Positions 21,900 through 30,526 of a stretch of 41,964 nt of DNA are shown here, piece by piece. The DNA comes from CAYTZO01 sp964442525. Its GTDB lineage: Bacteria > Patescibacteriota > Microgenomatia > UBA10105 > UBA927. The DNA is taken from the NCBI GenBank assembly GCA_964442525.1, contig CAYTZO010000004.1:1-41964 (forward strand), given 5' to 3'. The stretch's first letter is position 1. Every line of letters starts with the position of its first letter. The translations under genes were made by a program, and so were the position numbers. The notes beneath the pieces were generated by a model. The model was given only the letters and a program-made list of their open reading frames with translations, searched no databases and was not told the DNA's origin.

Positions 21900-22697
21900 A
21901 TGAAATATCTCAAAGTTTTTTTACTTCATTTTCAAGACGCCATCGATGATAGAAGCCGTTCGGTCGTCTGGTTTCTTATAGCACTCCTTAATCCACTCAT
22001 CTACCTTCTTTTTTGGCGGGGAGCAGCAGGAAATATCCCAAAGCAACCGGGACAATGGACGTCGTCGAGTTTCGCCTCTTATTATCTACTCCTGATTATT
22101 GCAAGCGCATTCTTGATGGTGCATATAGAAGAGTATATTGCTTGGTATGACGTAAAGGAGGGCTATCTTACCAATCATCTGCTTCGTCCTATTTCCTATT
22201 TTTGGCAGAATTTTTTTCATGAATTGCCATACCGAATCCTGCAGGGATCCTTCGGCATCATCGTTCTCTTGATATTTTTAGCACTGTACCCGGGACTTAT
22301 AGCGCCGGTAGGCAGTCCCATACAGATTGTTCTAGACATTATCGTCATTATCGCGGCATATTTTTTGTCATTTAGTTTTAAAATGATCCTAGGTCTTTCC
22401 GCCCTTTTTACGACCGATTTTTATGGCTTGTCGGAACTGATCGGCGTTCTCATTCTCGTTTTTGGAGGATTTGTGATCCCGCTGGATCTGTTTCCAAGCC
22501 AACTGGCTCGTTTGGTATCGGTTCTCCCGTTTCCTTATATGTTTTATTATCCAATTCTTGCCGTTGCCGGACGATTAGAGATGTCTGCACTTCTTAGGCT
22601 TATCGGCGTACAACTCGGATGGATTTTTGCGGTTCTTCTTTTCTATCGTTACCTTTGGGGGAAAGGCGTCCGTGTATTTACCGGAGTTGGACGCTGA
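21900..22697 (+). CDS. ABC-2 family transporter permease (first subunit)
   Basis: This 265-residue protein with about six hydrophobic segments starts MKYLKVFLLHFQDAIDDRSRS. It fits the ABC2_membrane_6 (DUF990) family of permeases, which work as unlike pairs with a dedicated ATPase (the viologen-exporter-like group). It has a YYLLLIIASAFLMVHIEEYI segment and a central LVFGGFVIPLDLFPSQLARL, a typical ABC-2 feature. It lies between the ATPase and the second permease in a tight operon. The substrate is not predictable. Confidence 0.82.
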   Translation: MKYLKVFLLHFQDAIDDRSRSVVWFLIALLNPLIYLLFWRGAAGNIPKQPGQWTSSSFASYYLLLIIASAFLMVHIEEYIAWYDVKEGYLTNHLLRPISYFWQNFFHELPYRILQGSFGIIVLLIFLALYPGLIAPVGSPIQIVLDIIVIIAAYFLSFSFKMILGLSALFTTDFYGLSELIGVLILVFGGFVIPLDLFPSQLARLVSVLPFPYMFYYPILAVAGRLEMSALLRLIGVQLGWIFAVLLFYRYLWGKGVRVFTGVGR

Positions 22698-22703
22698 CGG
22701 CCT

Positions 22704-23492
22704 ATGAAACATTATGTAAATATTTATAAAGTTCTTTTGAGGTTGAATTTTTCCCGGCTCGTGGTCTATCGGAGCAATTTCGTCAATAGCTTGCTTTCAG
22801 CCCTGGCCTGGGGACTCTTTAGCGTATTTTCTATTGTACTTCTTACAAGCAGAACGCCGACTGTTTTCGGATGGAAGAGGGAGGAGATTTTGCTTCTGAC
22901 TGCCGTTTACACGGTATTGACAGGAATATTTCATACCTTCCTGTCTCCGAATTTTGAACGTCTGAGTCAGATAACCCATTTTGGACAGCTCGACAGAATT
23001 CTCCTTTTACCGGTTGACTCACAGTTTTCCATCAGTTTGTGGGAGGTTAATTATACCCGACTTGTCCGCATAGTTATTGGCGTCATATTGTTTATCATGT
23101 TATTTAAGCCTCTCAATTTTCACCCTTCGGCAGGCAATTTATCGGCTTTTGCGGTGTTATTTTTTGTCGGTATTTTTCTGCAGTACACGATTTGGTTTGT
23201 GGTATCTACGCTTACCATTTGGTTTACCAGATTGTCTAACCTGACCGAGTTTATGTATTCTGTGACTGGAATGGCGCGGTATCCACGCGAAATGCTCCAA
23301 CAGCTTGGGAGCTATATTTTTGTATTTCTGTTCCCCATAACGCTCATTATTATTACGCCGGTCGGCGTGCTTTTTCAAAAGGCGTCCCCTATGGATACCT
23401 TCTTCCTTCTGGCGGTTACTGCAGGATTATTTTATCTTTCCCGAAAATTTTGGAAGTTTTCCCTTCGTTTTTATACGAGTGCGAGTAGCTAA
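22704..23492 (+). CDS. ABC-2 family transporter permease (second subunit)
   Basis: This 262-residue membrane protein with about six hydrophobic segments starts MKHYVNIYKVLLRLNFSRLVVYRSNF, the usual second-permease beginning. A conserved-looking LDRILLLPVDSQFSISLWEV lies in the cytosolic part, and AMARYPREMLQ-like sequence (GMARYPREML) near residue 190 is a family feature. It closes the ATPase-permease-permease operon, 6 bases after the first permease. Confidence 0.82.
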   Translation: MKHYVNIYKVLLRLNFSRLVVYRSNFVNSLLSALAWGLFSVFSIVLLTSRTPTVFGWKREEILLLTAVYTVLTGIFHTFLSPNFERLSQITHFGQLDRILLLPVDSQFSISLWEVNYTRLVRIVIGVILFIMLFKPLNFHPSAGNLSAFAVLFFVGIFLQYTIWFVVSTLTIWFTRLSNLTEFMYSVTGMARYPREMLQQLGSYIFVFLFPITLIIITPVGVLFQKASPMDTFFLLAVTAGLFYLSRKFWKFSLRFYTSASS

Positions 23493-23496
23493 GCGA

Positions 23497-23524
23497 TTGA
23501 CAGAATAATGATTTCGTGTAGACT
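23497..23524 (+). promoter_or_regulatory. Promoter of the LytR_C protein
   Basis: Consensus TTGACA (23497-23502) is followed after 16 bases by TAGACT (23519-23524), 12 bases before the ATG at 23537. The predicted start leaves a leader of about 5 bases. Confidence 0.55.
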
Positions 23525-23536
23525 AGATACACACCT

Positions 23537-24343
23537 ATGGCGGTACACAGGAGAAAAACAGTTCAGACAGGAGAAAAGGGGAGCGCCGAAGCGCAGAAAG
23601 CGGAGCCGATGGGAGAAAATGCCCGTTTTGTAACGGAAGTTGTTGAAGTTGTTGAAGAGCCACAAAAAGAAGAAGCTTTAGAGACCATTAAAAAAGATGC
23701 CGAAGAGATTGAACGCGCAGCGAGTGAGCTAGAGGTTACTTCTCCTGCGTCTATGCCTCAAGAAAAAAATCTTCAGGAAGAGAAACCAGAGGAGACCAAT
23801 ACAAATAAGGAAATCGTCGAAGAGCTTTTTCAGAAGGGATCCTCGCAGGTGCCGTCAGAGATTACCTTTGACAAAAATGGTTCTGGCAAAAATATCTTCG
23901 CGTGGGCCCTTATTGTCATCATTGTGGCATTGGTTGTCGGAGGGGGGCTTATTTTTGCGGTAAAAGGTACGAAAGGCATTTCTTCGTTTATCACTAAACC
24001 CACTCCCACGCCAACCCCCGCTCCCACGCCCACGCCAACCCCCGCCACGGAGGCGATAGATAAAACATCATTTACCATCCAGGTGCTCAATGGCGGAGGA
24101 ACCCCCGGTGCAGCAGTAAAAATGAAAAGTTTTCTTGAAGAAAAGGGATACAAAGTGGGAAATGTAGGCAATACCGATAATTATACATACGATAAAACAG
24201 AGCTCCACGGCAAATCTGCCATGCAGGGTGCTCTCGCCAATCTTAAGGCTGACCTTGCTAACAGTTACACCGTAGGAACGGTTGCCGCTGACCTGTCTTC
24301 CGGTTCCTCGTATGACGTCCAGGTGATTGTCGGGAAAGAATAG
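23537..24343 (+). CDS. Membrane-anchored protein with LytR C-terminal domain
   Basis: The 268-residue protein has an acidic cytosolic N-terminus rich in Glu/Val (residues 1-115), one transmembrane segment (about 121-142), a Thr-Pro linker (155-170) and an extracytoplasmic LytR_C-type domain (about 177-268, starting SFTIQVLNGGGTPGAA). That domain often follows the LytR-CpsA-Psr ligase. Here it stands alone, without the catalytic part, as in many CPR genomes. The linker is encoded by a GC-rich near-repeat at 24003-24044. The gene is directly followed by the HAD gene (stop and start adjacent). A cell-envelope role is inference. Confidence 0.8.
   Translation: MAVHRRKTVQTGEKGSAEAQKAEPMGENARFVTEVVEVVEEPQKEEALETIKKDAEEIERAASELEVTSPASMPQEKNLQEEKPEETNTNKEIVEELFQKGSSQVPSEITFDKNGSGKNIFAWALIVIIVALVVGGGLIFAVKGTKGISSFITKPTPTPTPAPTPTPTPATEAIDKTSFTIQVLNGGGTPGAAVKMKSFLEEKGYKVGNVGNTDNYTYDKTELHGKSAMQGALANLKADLANSYTVGTVAADLSSGSSYDVQVIVGKE
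24003..24044 (+). repeat. Short direct repeat encoding a Thr-Pro linker
   Basis: CTCCCACGCCAACCCCCG at 24003-24020 recurs with a 6-base insertion at 24021-24044. It codes for the TP-rich linker of the LytR_C protein. A similar but shorter linker is coded in the deacetylase gene near 29729-29775. Such repeats can change length by slippage. Confidence 0.6.
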
Positions 24344-25096
24344 ATGAAGTATAAAGCCCTTATTCTCGATCTGGACGGAACCGTCGTTCCTCAAAGTTCC
24401 GAAGAACTGCCGACTCCGCGCGTAACCCGTGCAATCGCGGCAGCAAAAAGCAAAATCCACGTCAGTATCGCTACGGGCAGGCCGCTGTTTGTAGCAAAAC
24501 CAATCCTCGACCACCTAAAACTTTCAGGTCCATGTATATTTAATAACGGCGTCCAGATCTACGATCCGGAAAAGAACGAGATAGTCAAAGAATTCCCATT
24601 GCCAAAGGAAGCGATTCCAAAAATTCTTTCGGTGGTTGAGAAACACAAAAACGAGATTCTTTTTTTTGATGGAAAAAGCGACATAGAGCACGGACTTGCA
24701 AACCTTCCGGAAACGATTTTTAGCATCTACCTTCCCAAAGTTCCGGAGAAGCTTGCTGACCTCATCATTCTGGAGCTTCGGAAAATCGCGGGCATAGAAG
24801 CGCATAAAATGATTTCATGGAAAGATGCAAATATGTTCTCGCTTGAAGTCACGAGTGATCAGGCGACAAAACTTCATGGCATCGTAGAAATCGCAAAAAT
24901 TTTGGGAATCAAAAAAGAAGAGATAATCGGCGTCGGCGACAGTTACAACGATTTTCCCCTTCTGATGGCCTCAGGGCTCAAAATTGCCATGGGCAACGCC
25001 GTACCGGAACTCAAAGCAATCGCCGATTTCATCGCCCCCTCAGTTGACGAAGACGGCGTTGCAACGATAATTGAGAAGTTTATACTCCGGGGTTAA
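24344..25096 (+). CDS. HAD-family hydrolase (Cof/type IIB phosphatase)
   Basis: The 250-residue protein has motif I DLDGT (residues 9-13), motif II ATGRP and motif IV GVGDSYNDFPLL, as in Cof-type and sucrose-phosphatase-like HAD phosphatases with a type IIB cap (residues about 80-180). The C-terminus AMGNAVPELKAIADFIAPSV.EDGVA is typical of the group. The substrate is unknown, probably a sugar phosphate or phosphoglycolate-like molecule. It starts at the base after the stop of the LytR_C gene, so the two are coupled. It is convergent with the EamA gene. Confidence 0.88.
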   Translation: MKYKALILDLDGTVVPQSSEELPTPRVTRAIAAAKSKIHVSIATGRPLFVAKPILDHLKLSGPCIFNNGVQIYDPEKNEIVKEFPLPKEAIPKILSVVEKHKNEILFFDGKSDIEHGLANLPETIFSIYLPKVPEKLADLIILELRKIAGIEAHKMISWKDANMFSLEVTSDQATKLHGIVEIAKILGIKKEEIIGVGDSYNDFPLLMASGLKIAMGNAVPELKAIADFIAPSVDEDGVATIIEKFILRG

Positions 25097-25122
25097 TTTT
25101 TTTTGATCGTAATTTGCTTTGT

Positions 25123-25980
25123 TTAACTTCTCACCTGCAATAATAATAACCCGAAAAGGGAGATAAATATCCCGATCCACTGCTGGCGATAGACTTTTTC
25201 TTTGATAACAATGGCACCAAGAAGAACGGAAATAAGTGACTGAGCAGAAATCATAGCAGTGGAATAAGAAACTCCGGCCTGGGCGATAGCCATGTTATAG
25301 AAAGAAAAACCAACAACGTCCAAAAACGCGCCAGGGAGAATCAATTTCCAAACAATCCCTTTAGACATTTTCTTAAGGTTTATGCTTTTGAGCAAAATAA
25401 TGGCCAGTGCTGTTAGAGAGATAGAAACTCTAATACCTAAGGCAATCTCAAACCAGGCACCACCTTTAGCCACAGAGCCAACAAGAAAGAAATAGACTCC
25501 TGTTCCAATTGCGACAAGTAAAGCTGGAACAACGCCTTTGCGTAGATTTAAAAATCCTTTTATATCTGTTTTGTTAATGCTGGTAGAAACCAGAAAAATT
25601 CCAGTCATTAACAAGAGGACACCTGTTAACTCAAAAACTGTTGGTATTTCATTGAGAAACAGAAAACTAAGCAAAACGGTAATTATTGTGTATCCGTCTG
25701 TTATTGGCAAAACGACGCCAATATCCCCAATCTTCATGGCATAAAACAAAGCTAACATGACAAACGTTTCAAAAATGCCAATTAGAAAAATCGGCAAAAT
25801 AATATCTTGATTAAATTGAACATTAATAAACGGGAGAAACAAGAGAAAAAATGGGATACCAACAGCTTGAAATGCAAAAGAAGAACTTAACGGATCCATC
25901 TCTCTTGAAGATCGGGCGGCGAAAAACCAGGCAGTACCAAGGCTAACTAATGCCACCAAGGAAAGAATAAATGACATCAT
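25123..25980 (-). CDS. EamA/DMT-family transporter
   Basis: This 285-residue protein with ten hydrophobic segments is built as two EamA repeats (about residues 3-132 and 148-284). Each repeat ends with the usual pattern of a conserved E and G near a final helix (NEIPTVFELTGVLLLMTGIF, and KEKVYRQQWIGIFISLFGLL). The family exports amino acids or metabolites. ATG 25980 or 25977 (MM) can start it. The base composition is visibly more AT-rich than its neighbours, with many A/T third positions, which may indicate recent acquisition. It is divergent from miaB. Confidence 0.85.
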   Translation of the reverse strand: MMSFILSLVALVSLGTAWFFAARSSREMDPLSSSFAFQAVGIPFFLLFLPFINVQFNQDIILPIFLIGIFETFVMLALFYAMKIGDIGVVLPITDGYTIITVLLSFLFLNEIPTVFELTGVLLLMTGIFLVSTSINKTDIKGFLNLRKGVVPALLVAIGTGVYFFLVGSVAKGGAWFEIALGIRVSISLTALAIILLKSINLKKMSKGIVWKLILPGAFLDVVGFSFYNMAIAQAGVSYSTAMISAQSLISVLLGAIVIKEKVYRQQWIGIFISLFGLLLLQVRS

Positions 25981-25990
25981 AACTCAGCCG

Positions 25991-25999
25991 ATTATAGCA
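25991..25999 (-). promoter_or_regulatory. Extended consensus -10 of the EamA gene
   Basis: On the - strand TGCTATAAT (25999-25991) is a consensus extended -10 that ends 10 bases before the ATG at 25980. No good -35 is seen. The predicted leader is about 3-4 bases. Confidence 0.6.
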
Positions 26000-26016
26000 A
26001 TTTTTTAGGAAAGATT

Positions 26017-26022
26017 TATAAT
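26017..26022 (+). promoter_or_regulatory. -10 element of miaB
   Basis: A consensus TATAAT lies 13 bases before the miaB ATG at 26036, with no clear -35. It is in the 55-base divergent space with the EamA -10 on the other strand. The predicted leader is about 7 bases. Confidence 0.5.
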
Positions 26023-26035
26023 TTGTGAACAAAGA

Positions 26036-27157
26036 ATGAAATACTTCATTAAAACCTTCGGCTGTGCGGCCAATGAGGCGGATAGTGAACGGGTGGCAGC
26101 ATACTACGAAGCGCGTGGATTCACTCCTGCATCTTCAATTGATGAAGCTAGTGACGTGGTAATTAATACGTGCATGATTCGGGAATCGGCAGAAAATCGC
26201 GTGTACGGATTAGTACACAATTTATCAGAAGAAAAAAAGAAGGGCAGAAATCTTAAAATTGTTGTGACCGGCTGCATGGTCGGCATGGCCGCCCGAGAAA
26301 AAACCGGAAAAATGATGGCCAGCCTCAAGAAAAAAATGCCAGCAGTCGATGAATTTTTGCCGATTGAAGAAGTCGGCTTTGATTTTGCGCCGATCAGAAC
26401 TGATCCGCACCACGCCTGGGTTCCGATTACCAACGGATGTAATAATTTTTGCACGTTTTGTGTGGTACCGTTTACTCGCGGAAGAGAAGTGAGTAGACCC
26501 TTTGAAGATATTATTGCGGAGTGCAAGGAGCTTGTGACAAAAGGGATTGTCCATGTGACGTTGGTTGGGCAAAATGTGAACTCATACGGATCCGATTTAA
26601 GAAATAAAGATATTAAGCCGGTGTATGTAAAACACCTTGGTCGGTTAAGAATTCCGACATTATTTCCACCTCTCCTTTCAAAAATTTCTGGAATCTCCGG
26701 CATCCAACTTATTGATTTTATCTCCAGTAATCCCTGGGATTTTTCTGACGAACTTATAGAAGTCATTAAAGAGAATCCTAAAATTTCCCGACACATCCAT
26801 TTGCCGGTGCAATCAGGGGATAATGAAGTACTCAAGCGCATGAATAGATGGTACTCCAGAGAGGAATATTTAACTCTCATAAAAAAACTTCGGGAACACA
26901 TCCCGGATGTTACGATAAGTACGGATATCATTGTTGGTTTTTGTGGTGAAACAGAACAACAATTTTTGTCCACGCTAGATCTAGCAAAAAAAGTTGGTTT
27001 TTCTAAAGCATACATCTCAATTTACTCTGATCGACCGATGACTGCGGCGCACAAAGTCTATAAAGACGAAGTGCCATTCGTTGAAAAAAAACGACGCTGG
27101 CAAACTCTCGAAGATCTCATCAATAAAACCAACCTTCGTCTTGGTACGTATGCATAA
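26036..27157 (+). CDS. miaB: tRNA-2-methylthio-N6-dimethylallyladenosine synthase MiaB, TRAM-less
   Basis: MiaB adds the 2-methylthio group to i6A37 of tRNAs reading UNN codons. The N-terminal [4Fe-4S] ligands are C10, C46 and C80 (KTFGCAANEAD, INTCMIRESAENR, VTGCMVG). The radical-SAM cluster is C135, C139 and C142 (ITNGCNNFCTFCVVPFTRGR), with the MiaB-type REVSRP following. The protein ends at residue 373, just after the SAM domain, so the C-terminal TRAM RNA-binding domain present in MiaB of about 440-470 residues is missing. The next gene, miaA, starts inside its end, so the pair makes the full ms2i6A pathway. Confidence 0.9.
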   Translation: MKYFIKTFGCAANEADSERVAAYYEARGFTPASSIDEASDVVINTCMIRESAENRVYGLVHNLSEEKKKGRNLKIVVTGCMVGMAAREKTGKMMASLKKKMPAVDEFLPIEEVGFDFAPIRTDPHHAWVPITNGCNNFCTFCVVPFTRGREVSRPFEDIIAECKELVTKGIVHVTLVGQNVNSYGSDLRNKDIKPVYVKHLGRLRIPTLFPPLLSKISGISGIQLIDFISSNPWDFSDELIEVIKENPKISRHIHLPVQSGDNEVLKRMNRWYSREEYLTLIKKLREHIPDVTISTDIIVGFCGETEQQFLSTLDLAKKVGFSKAYISIYSDRPMTAAHKVYKDEVPFVEKKRRWQTLEDLINKTNLRLGTYA

Positions 27158-28034
27158 ACTCCTTATTATCTGCGGCCCCACCGCGACCGGCAAAACCGCA
27201 CTTGCGGCGTTCCTTGCAAAACGCTTTCATGGAGAACTCATAAGCGCTGATTCAAGGCAAATTTACAAAGGACTCGATGTTATTACCGGTAAAGATGTTT
27301 CCGGAGTTTGGATGTATGACATCGTCGATGTTGGTAAAAATTTTAGTGTTTCCCAATACCAAAAACGAGTTCTGCCGATTATTTTGGATATTGAGAAACG
27401 GGGGAGACTTCCTATTATTGTAGGAGGGACCGGACTCTATATTGATGCGGTTGTACAACCCTTTGAGACCATACATGTCCCCCCCAGCCGGGACATTCGT
27501 AACAAACTAGAGCGTTTGTCGCTAACTCAACTGCAGAAAAAACTCAGGAAACTCGATCCAATGAAATGGCAACGCATGAACCAGTCAGATCGCCATAATC
27601 CCCGAAGACTCATCCGGGCGACAGAAGTAGCGTTGTGGAAGAGGCAACACGGAAATCCAAAAGAACAAAAAGGTAGTGAGTTTGATGCGCTGTGGATAGG
27701 ACTAACGATGCCGATTGGTAAACTTGCCCAAAAAATTCAACGTCGGGTGGCATATCGATGGGAGCATGGGGCCATCGAGGAGGCTCAGCGATATCCCTCT
27801 GCGAGCGCTCTCGGTATAACGGAAATCCGTTCGTTTCTTGATGGTATACTATCTGAGGGGGATGCAAAAATGCGCTGGGCAATGGCGGAAGGAGCATACG
27901 CCAAAAGACAGATGACGTGGTTTAAAAAGAGAAAACAGATTCACTGGTTTGACGTTACAAAAAACCCATACAAAAGCGCCGTGACGGCTATGGTCGCTGC
28001 ATGGTATACTGACCATACCCATGACCAAGATTGA
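27150..28034 (+). CDS. miaA: tRNA dimethylallyltransferase MiaA
   Basis: MiaA transfers dimethylallyl to A37, giving the substrate of MiaB. Start ATG 27150 (MHKLLIICGPTATGKTALAA) puts the P-loop at residues 9-16. It overlaps the miaB end by 8 bases, with an upstream in-frame start rejected. Further motifs are DSRQIYKGLD, IIVGGTGLYIDAVV, NPRRLIRATEV and AYAKRQMTWFKKR. It has 294 residues. The segment after ITGKD is shortened, and the usual HHLID reads MYDIVDV. It overlaps the next gene by 14 bases. Confidence 0.9.
   Translation: MHKLLIICGPTATGKTALAAFLAKRFHGELISADSRQIYKGLDVITGKDVSGVWMYDIVDVGKNFSVSQYQKRVLPIILDIEKRGRLPIIVGGTGLYIDAVVQPFETIHVPPSRDIRNKLERLSLTQLQKKLRKLDPMKWQRMNQSDRHNPRRLIRATEVALWKRQHGNPKEQKGSEFDALWIGLTMPIGKLAQKIQRRVAYRWEHGAIEEAQRYPSASALGITEIRSFLDGILSEGDAKMRWAMAEGAYAKRQMTWFKKRKQIHWFDVTKNPYKSAVTAMVAAWYTDHTHDQD
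27981..28010 (+). promoter_or_regulatory. Internal promoter for the PerM-family gene
   Basis: Inside the end of miaA, GTGACG (27981-27986), an 18-base spacer and extended -10 TGGTATACT (28002-28010) stand 10 bases before ATG 28021. The predicted mRNA would begin about 4 bases before the start codon. Confidence 0.45.
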
Positions 28035-29007
28035 ATTCTCTTATCGTACGATCCTTTTTGCGCTTGCTCTGTTGGCAGGGATCTGGGCACTTATTCAAAT
28101 CCGGGATATTCTTTTTCTCCTTTTTGTTGCGTTTCTTCTCATGACCGCGATTCATCCGTTGGTTGTTATGCTCGAACGAATACGCATCCCCCGTGTGGTG
28201 AGTATTTTGATCGTGTATATTGTGGTCTTTGGTCTTTTTGGCGTGTCACTTGCCGGCACTATACCGCTTCTCGTATCACAATCGACCAAACTTATTACGG
28301 ATTTGCCGACGTTTGCCGCACGCGTTCTGCCGTATTGGAATATCGACGTTTCGACACTCACAAAGCAAATAGCTCCGATTAGTGAAAATATCGTCGGCGT
28401 TACGGTTGGAATATTTTCTAATATTATTGCTACCCTCACAACCCTTGTCTTTACGTTCTATTTCCTGCTTGAACGGCCGCGGGCAGAGCAAGTGCTCATA
28501 CCACTTGTGGGGGAGTCGATGACTAAAAAAACTGTTACGGTACTCCGGGCAATTGAAAGACGGCTCGGGAAGTGGGTACGAGGAGAACTTCTCCTGATGT
28601 TTAGCATTGGCGTTTTCTCTTATATAGGACTCACCGTTCTTCGTGTGGACTTTGCCTTGCCGCTCGCCATTATCGCAGGAGTTTTGGAAATTGTGCCGAC
28701 CATCGGCCCGATCGTTTCAGCGATACCGGCTATCCTGGTGGCTCTTACGATTTCTCCGTTTTTAGCGCTTATCGTTGCGGCACTTTACTTCATCATCCAG
28801 CAAACGGAGAATAATCTTTTAGTCCCGCTGGTTATGAAGCGAACAATCGGATTTTCTCCGCTCGTTACTATTTTATCTGTTATGATCGGAGGACGGTTGG
28901 CCGGAGTCATTGGGGCGATTTTGGCAATACCACTTTTGTTAGTTCTTCAGATCCTTCTCAATGAATTTCTCATCCAAAAATCCGGTAGTGCGAGGGGAAA
29001 CGAATAA
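28021..29007 (+). CDS. AI-2E/PerM-family transporter
   Basis: The 328-residue protein has about seven or eight hydrophobic segments. It shows the family layout: two or three N-terminal helices (ILFLLFVAFLLMTAIHPLVV), a long amphipathic region (about residues 95-130), and a C-terminal half with LEIVPTIGPIVSAIPAILVAL and QQTENNLLVPLVMKRTIG. These motifs are typical of the AI-2E transporter (PF01594) group. It starts inside the end of miaA (14-base overlap). The substrate is unknown. It is convergent with rnpB. Confidence 0.88.
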   Translation: MTKIEFSYRTILFALALLAGIWALIQIRDILFLLFVAFLLMTAIHPLVVMLERIRIPRVVSILIVYIVVFGLFGVSLAGTIPLLVSQSTKLITDLPTFAARVLPYWNIDVSTLTKQIAPISENIVGVTVGIFSNIIATLTTLVFTFYFLLERPRAEQVLIPLVGESMTKKTVTVLRAIERRLGKWVRGELLLMFSIGVFSYIGLTVLRVDFALPLAIIAGVLEIVPTIGPIVSAIPAILVALTISPFLALIVAALYFIIQQTENNLLVPLVMKRTIGFSPLVTILSVMIGGRLAGVIGAILAIPLLLVLQILLNEFLIQKSGSARGNE

Positions 29008-29076
29008 ACCGTTTCGCAGCCTGTTCTCCTTTCGCTTCATTTGGCCTTATAATCGGGGATTACGCTCTTTTTAATG

Positions 29077-29482
29077 GTACCTTGGAATCTCGTAAGCCAG
29101 ATTCTGTTTCTAGACTCTCATTTCTCTTGTGCCCGCACATTTGGGTTAGTTTCCTTTTGGAACCACGGAATGCATCGTGTCGTCGTCCGCCTTCGCGCGA
29201 GGCTTCGGCGGACTGCGCTAACGCTTCATCGGTTGCAGCGGGTGGGATTGCCAACGTTTCATGCACGCTCCATAGCCGTCAGGCTACAGGATTGTGATCG
29301 TCTCTGTGGCTCTCTCAGCCGGTCAGTTCCGGCATCGTTCCTTTGGTTTTTCAACCTCAGGACACCCGACCTTACGGTACATGGCTTACGCCAAGTCCCC
29401 TGCATTCTGCTGTCTGGACTTTCCTCCCGCGCAAATTTCCTCAGGGAAATTTGTTCGGGTGAGAATCCGGATTCCAAGGTAC
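29077..29482 (-). ncRNA. rnpB: RNase P RNA (class A/B bacterial)
   Basis: Read on the - strand, this 406-nt RNA contains the conserved GAGGAAAGTCCAGAC (29426-29412) near the 5' end and ACAGAATCTGGCTTAC (29107-29092) near the 3' end, which pair to form P4. The ends 29077-29089 and 29470-29482 form a perfect 13-bp P1 stem. A P3-like hairpin is at 29433-29452. RNase P matures tRNA 5' ends. Reading frames on either strand in this interval are not real. The 5' end fits a near-consensus promoter exactly. Confidence 0.95.
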
Positions 29483-29489
29483 AAAGTGT

Positions 29490-29518
29490 ATTCTATCAGA
29501 TAGCTCTCGTCTTGTAAA
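29490..29518 (-). promoter_or_regulatory. Promoter of rnpB
   Basis: On the - strand TTTACA (29518-29513), a 17-base spacer and TAGAAT (29495-29490) with extended TGA are followed after 7 bases by the first base of P1 at 29482. The spacing predicts the RNA 5' end exactly at the base of the P1 stem, which supports both calls. Confidence 0.75.
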
Positions 29519-29578
29519 ACGACGATTTTTTCTCTAATATCGATGGAGAGAAAGTAAAAAATTCAGTAGTTTAGAGCT

Positions 29579-30478
29579 ATGAGATTACAGTTTCTTGCAA
29601 TGACAGCGTTTCTCGCTGCGTTTGTGGGATTTCTTCGCGCGAATCTTGTGCCAAACCAACTTATGGGGAGGTTTTCTGTCTCTCCGTACCAATCTTCTGC
29701 TCGGGGCCCAGTCAAATTGTCAGCCAATTCTCCGACACCCGCGTCCACGCCAACACCCACGCCTACCCCCACGTCGCTCACACTGCCGCCGATAGTTGCC
29801 GGAGAGTCGGCGTACAAAATTCCGGTTCTGTTATATCACTACGTTGAAATTGCTTCGCCGCAAGACCCAGGACGCGTCACTCTCTCCACACCGCCTCCTA
29901 TACTTGATGCGCAACTTGCCGCGCTTTCTGCAAATGGGTACACAACCATCACGTTTGACGAGCTTGCTGCGGCAATGAGTGGAAAAATTGCGCTTCCGCC
30001 AAAGCCCGTCATCATAACCTTTGATGACGGCTATGCCGATTTTTATGAAAATGCTTACCCGCTTATAAAAAAATACCGCATGAAGGCAGTGTCGTTTATT
30101 CCAACCGGGCTTATCGGAGGAGGCAATTATATGACGTGGAGCCAAATAGAAGAGATGGCAAGATCGCCGTATGTTGTTTTCGGTGCTCATTCAGTACGCC
30201 ATCCGGCGCTCACGAAACTTTCCCGCTCGGCGCTCGTAGATGAAATTGTTGAAAGCAAGCGCGTATTAGAGTCACATGTCGGATATGTGGTGAATTGGTT
30301 TGCCTATCCATATGGATTTTTTGATACAACCGTCGTTGCCGCAGTAAAGGCTGCGGGGTTTATTGGAGCGGTGACGACTCTGCCTGGTTCCTTCCAATAT
30401 CAAAGTCGACTTTTTTATATTCCCCGTTACCGAGCTGGAGCGCGGAGAGGAGAAGATTTTTTGCGTCTAGTACGCTAG
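29579..30478 (+). CDS. Polysaccharide deacetylase (CE4 family)
   Basis: This 299-residue secreted or anchored enzyme begins with a hydrophobic signal or anchor (about residues 3-20), a Thr-Pro linker (51-65) and the NodB domain. It has the metal and catalytic motif TFDDGY (147-152) and a HSxxHP motif with H203 and H207 (FGAHSVRHPALTK). The front YHYVE motif (about residue 85) belongs to PgaB/PdaA-like enzymes. It would remove N-acetyl groups from an envelope polysaccharide or peptidoglycan. ATG 29579 begins with the hydrophobic signal, as expected. The upstream 96 bases hold the rnpB promoter on the other strand and a short hairpin with T-run (29508-29531). Confidence 0.88.
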   Translation: MRLQFLAMTAFLAAFVGFLRANLVPNQLMGRFSVSPYQSSARGPVKLSANSPTPASTPTPTPTPTSLTLPPIVAGESAYKIPVLLYHYVEIASPQDPGRVTLSTPPPILDAQLAALSANGYTTITFDELAAAMSGKIALPPKPVIITFDDGYADFYENAYPLIKKYRMKAVSFIPTGLIGGGNYMTWSQIEEMARSPYVVFGAHSVRHPALTKLSRSALVDEIVESKRVLESHVGYVVNWFAYPYGFFDTTVVAAVKAAGFIGAVTTLPGSFQYQSRLFYIPRYRAGARRGEDFLRLVR

Positions 30479-30526
30479 TTCTCCCCCTGCTTGTCAGGGA
30501 GTCACATTTCCTCTATCGTGAGAATA

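Noticed and set aside
29060..29503. Open reading frames of 68-147 codons on both strands
   Set aside because: The region is the RNase P RNA gene; the conserved RNase P motifs and the P1 pairing explain it.
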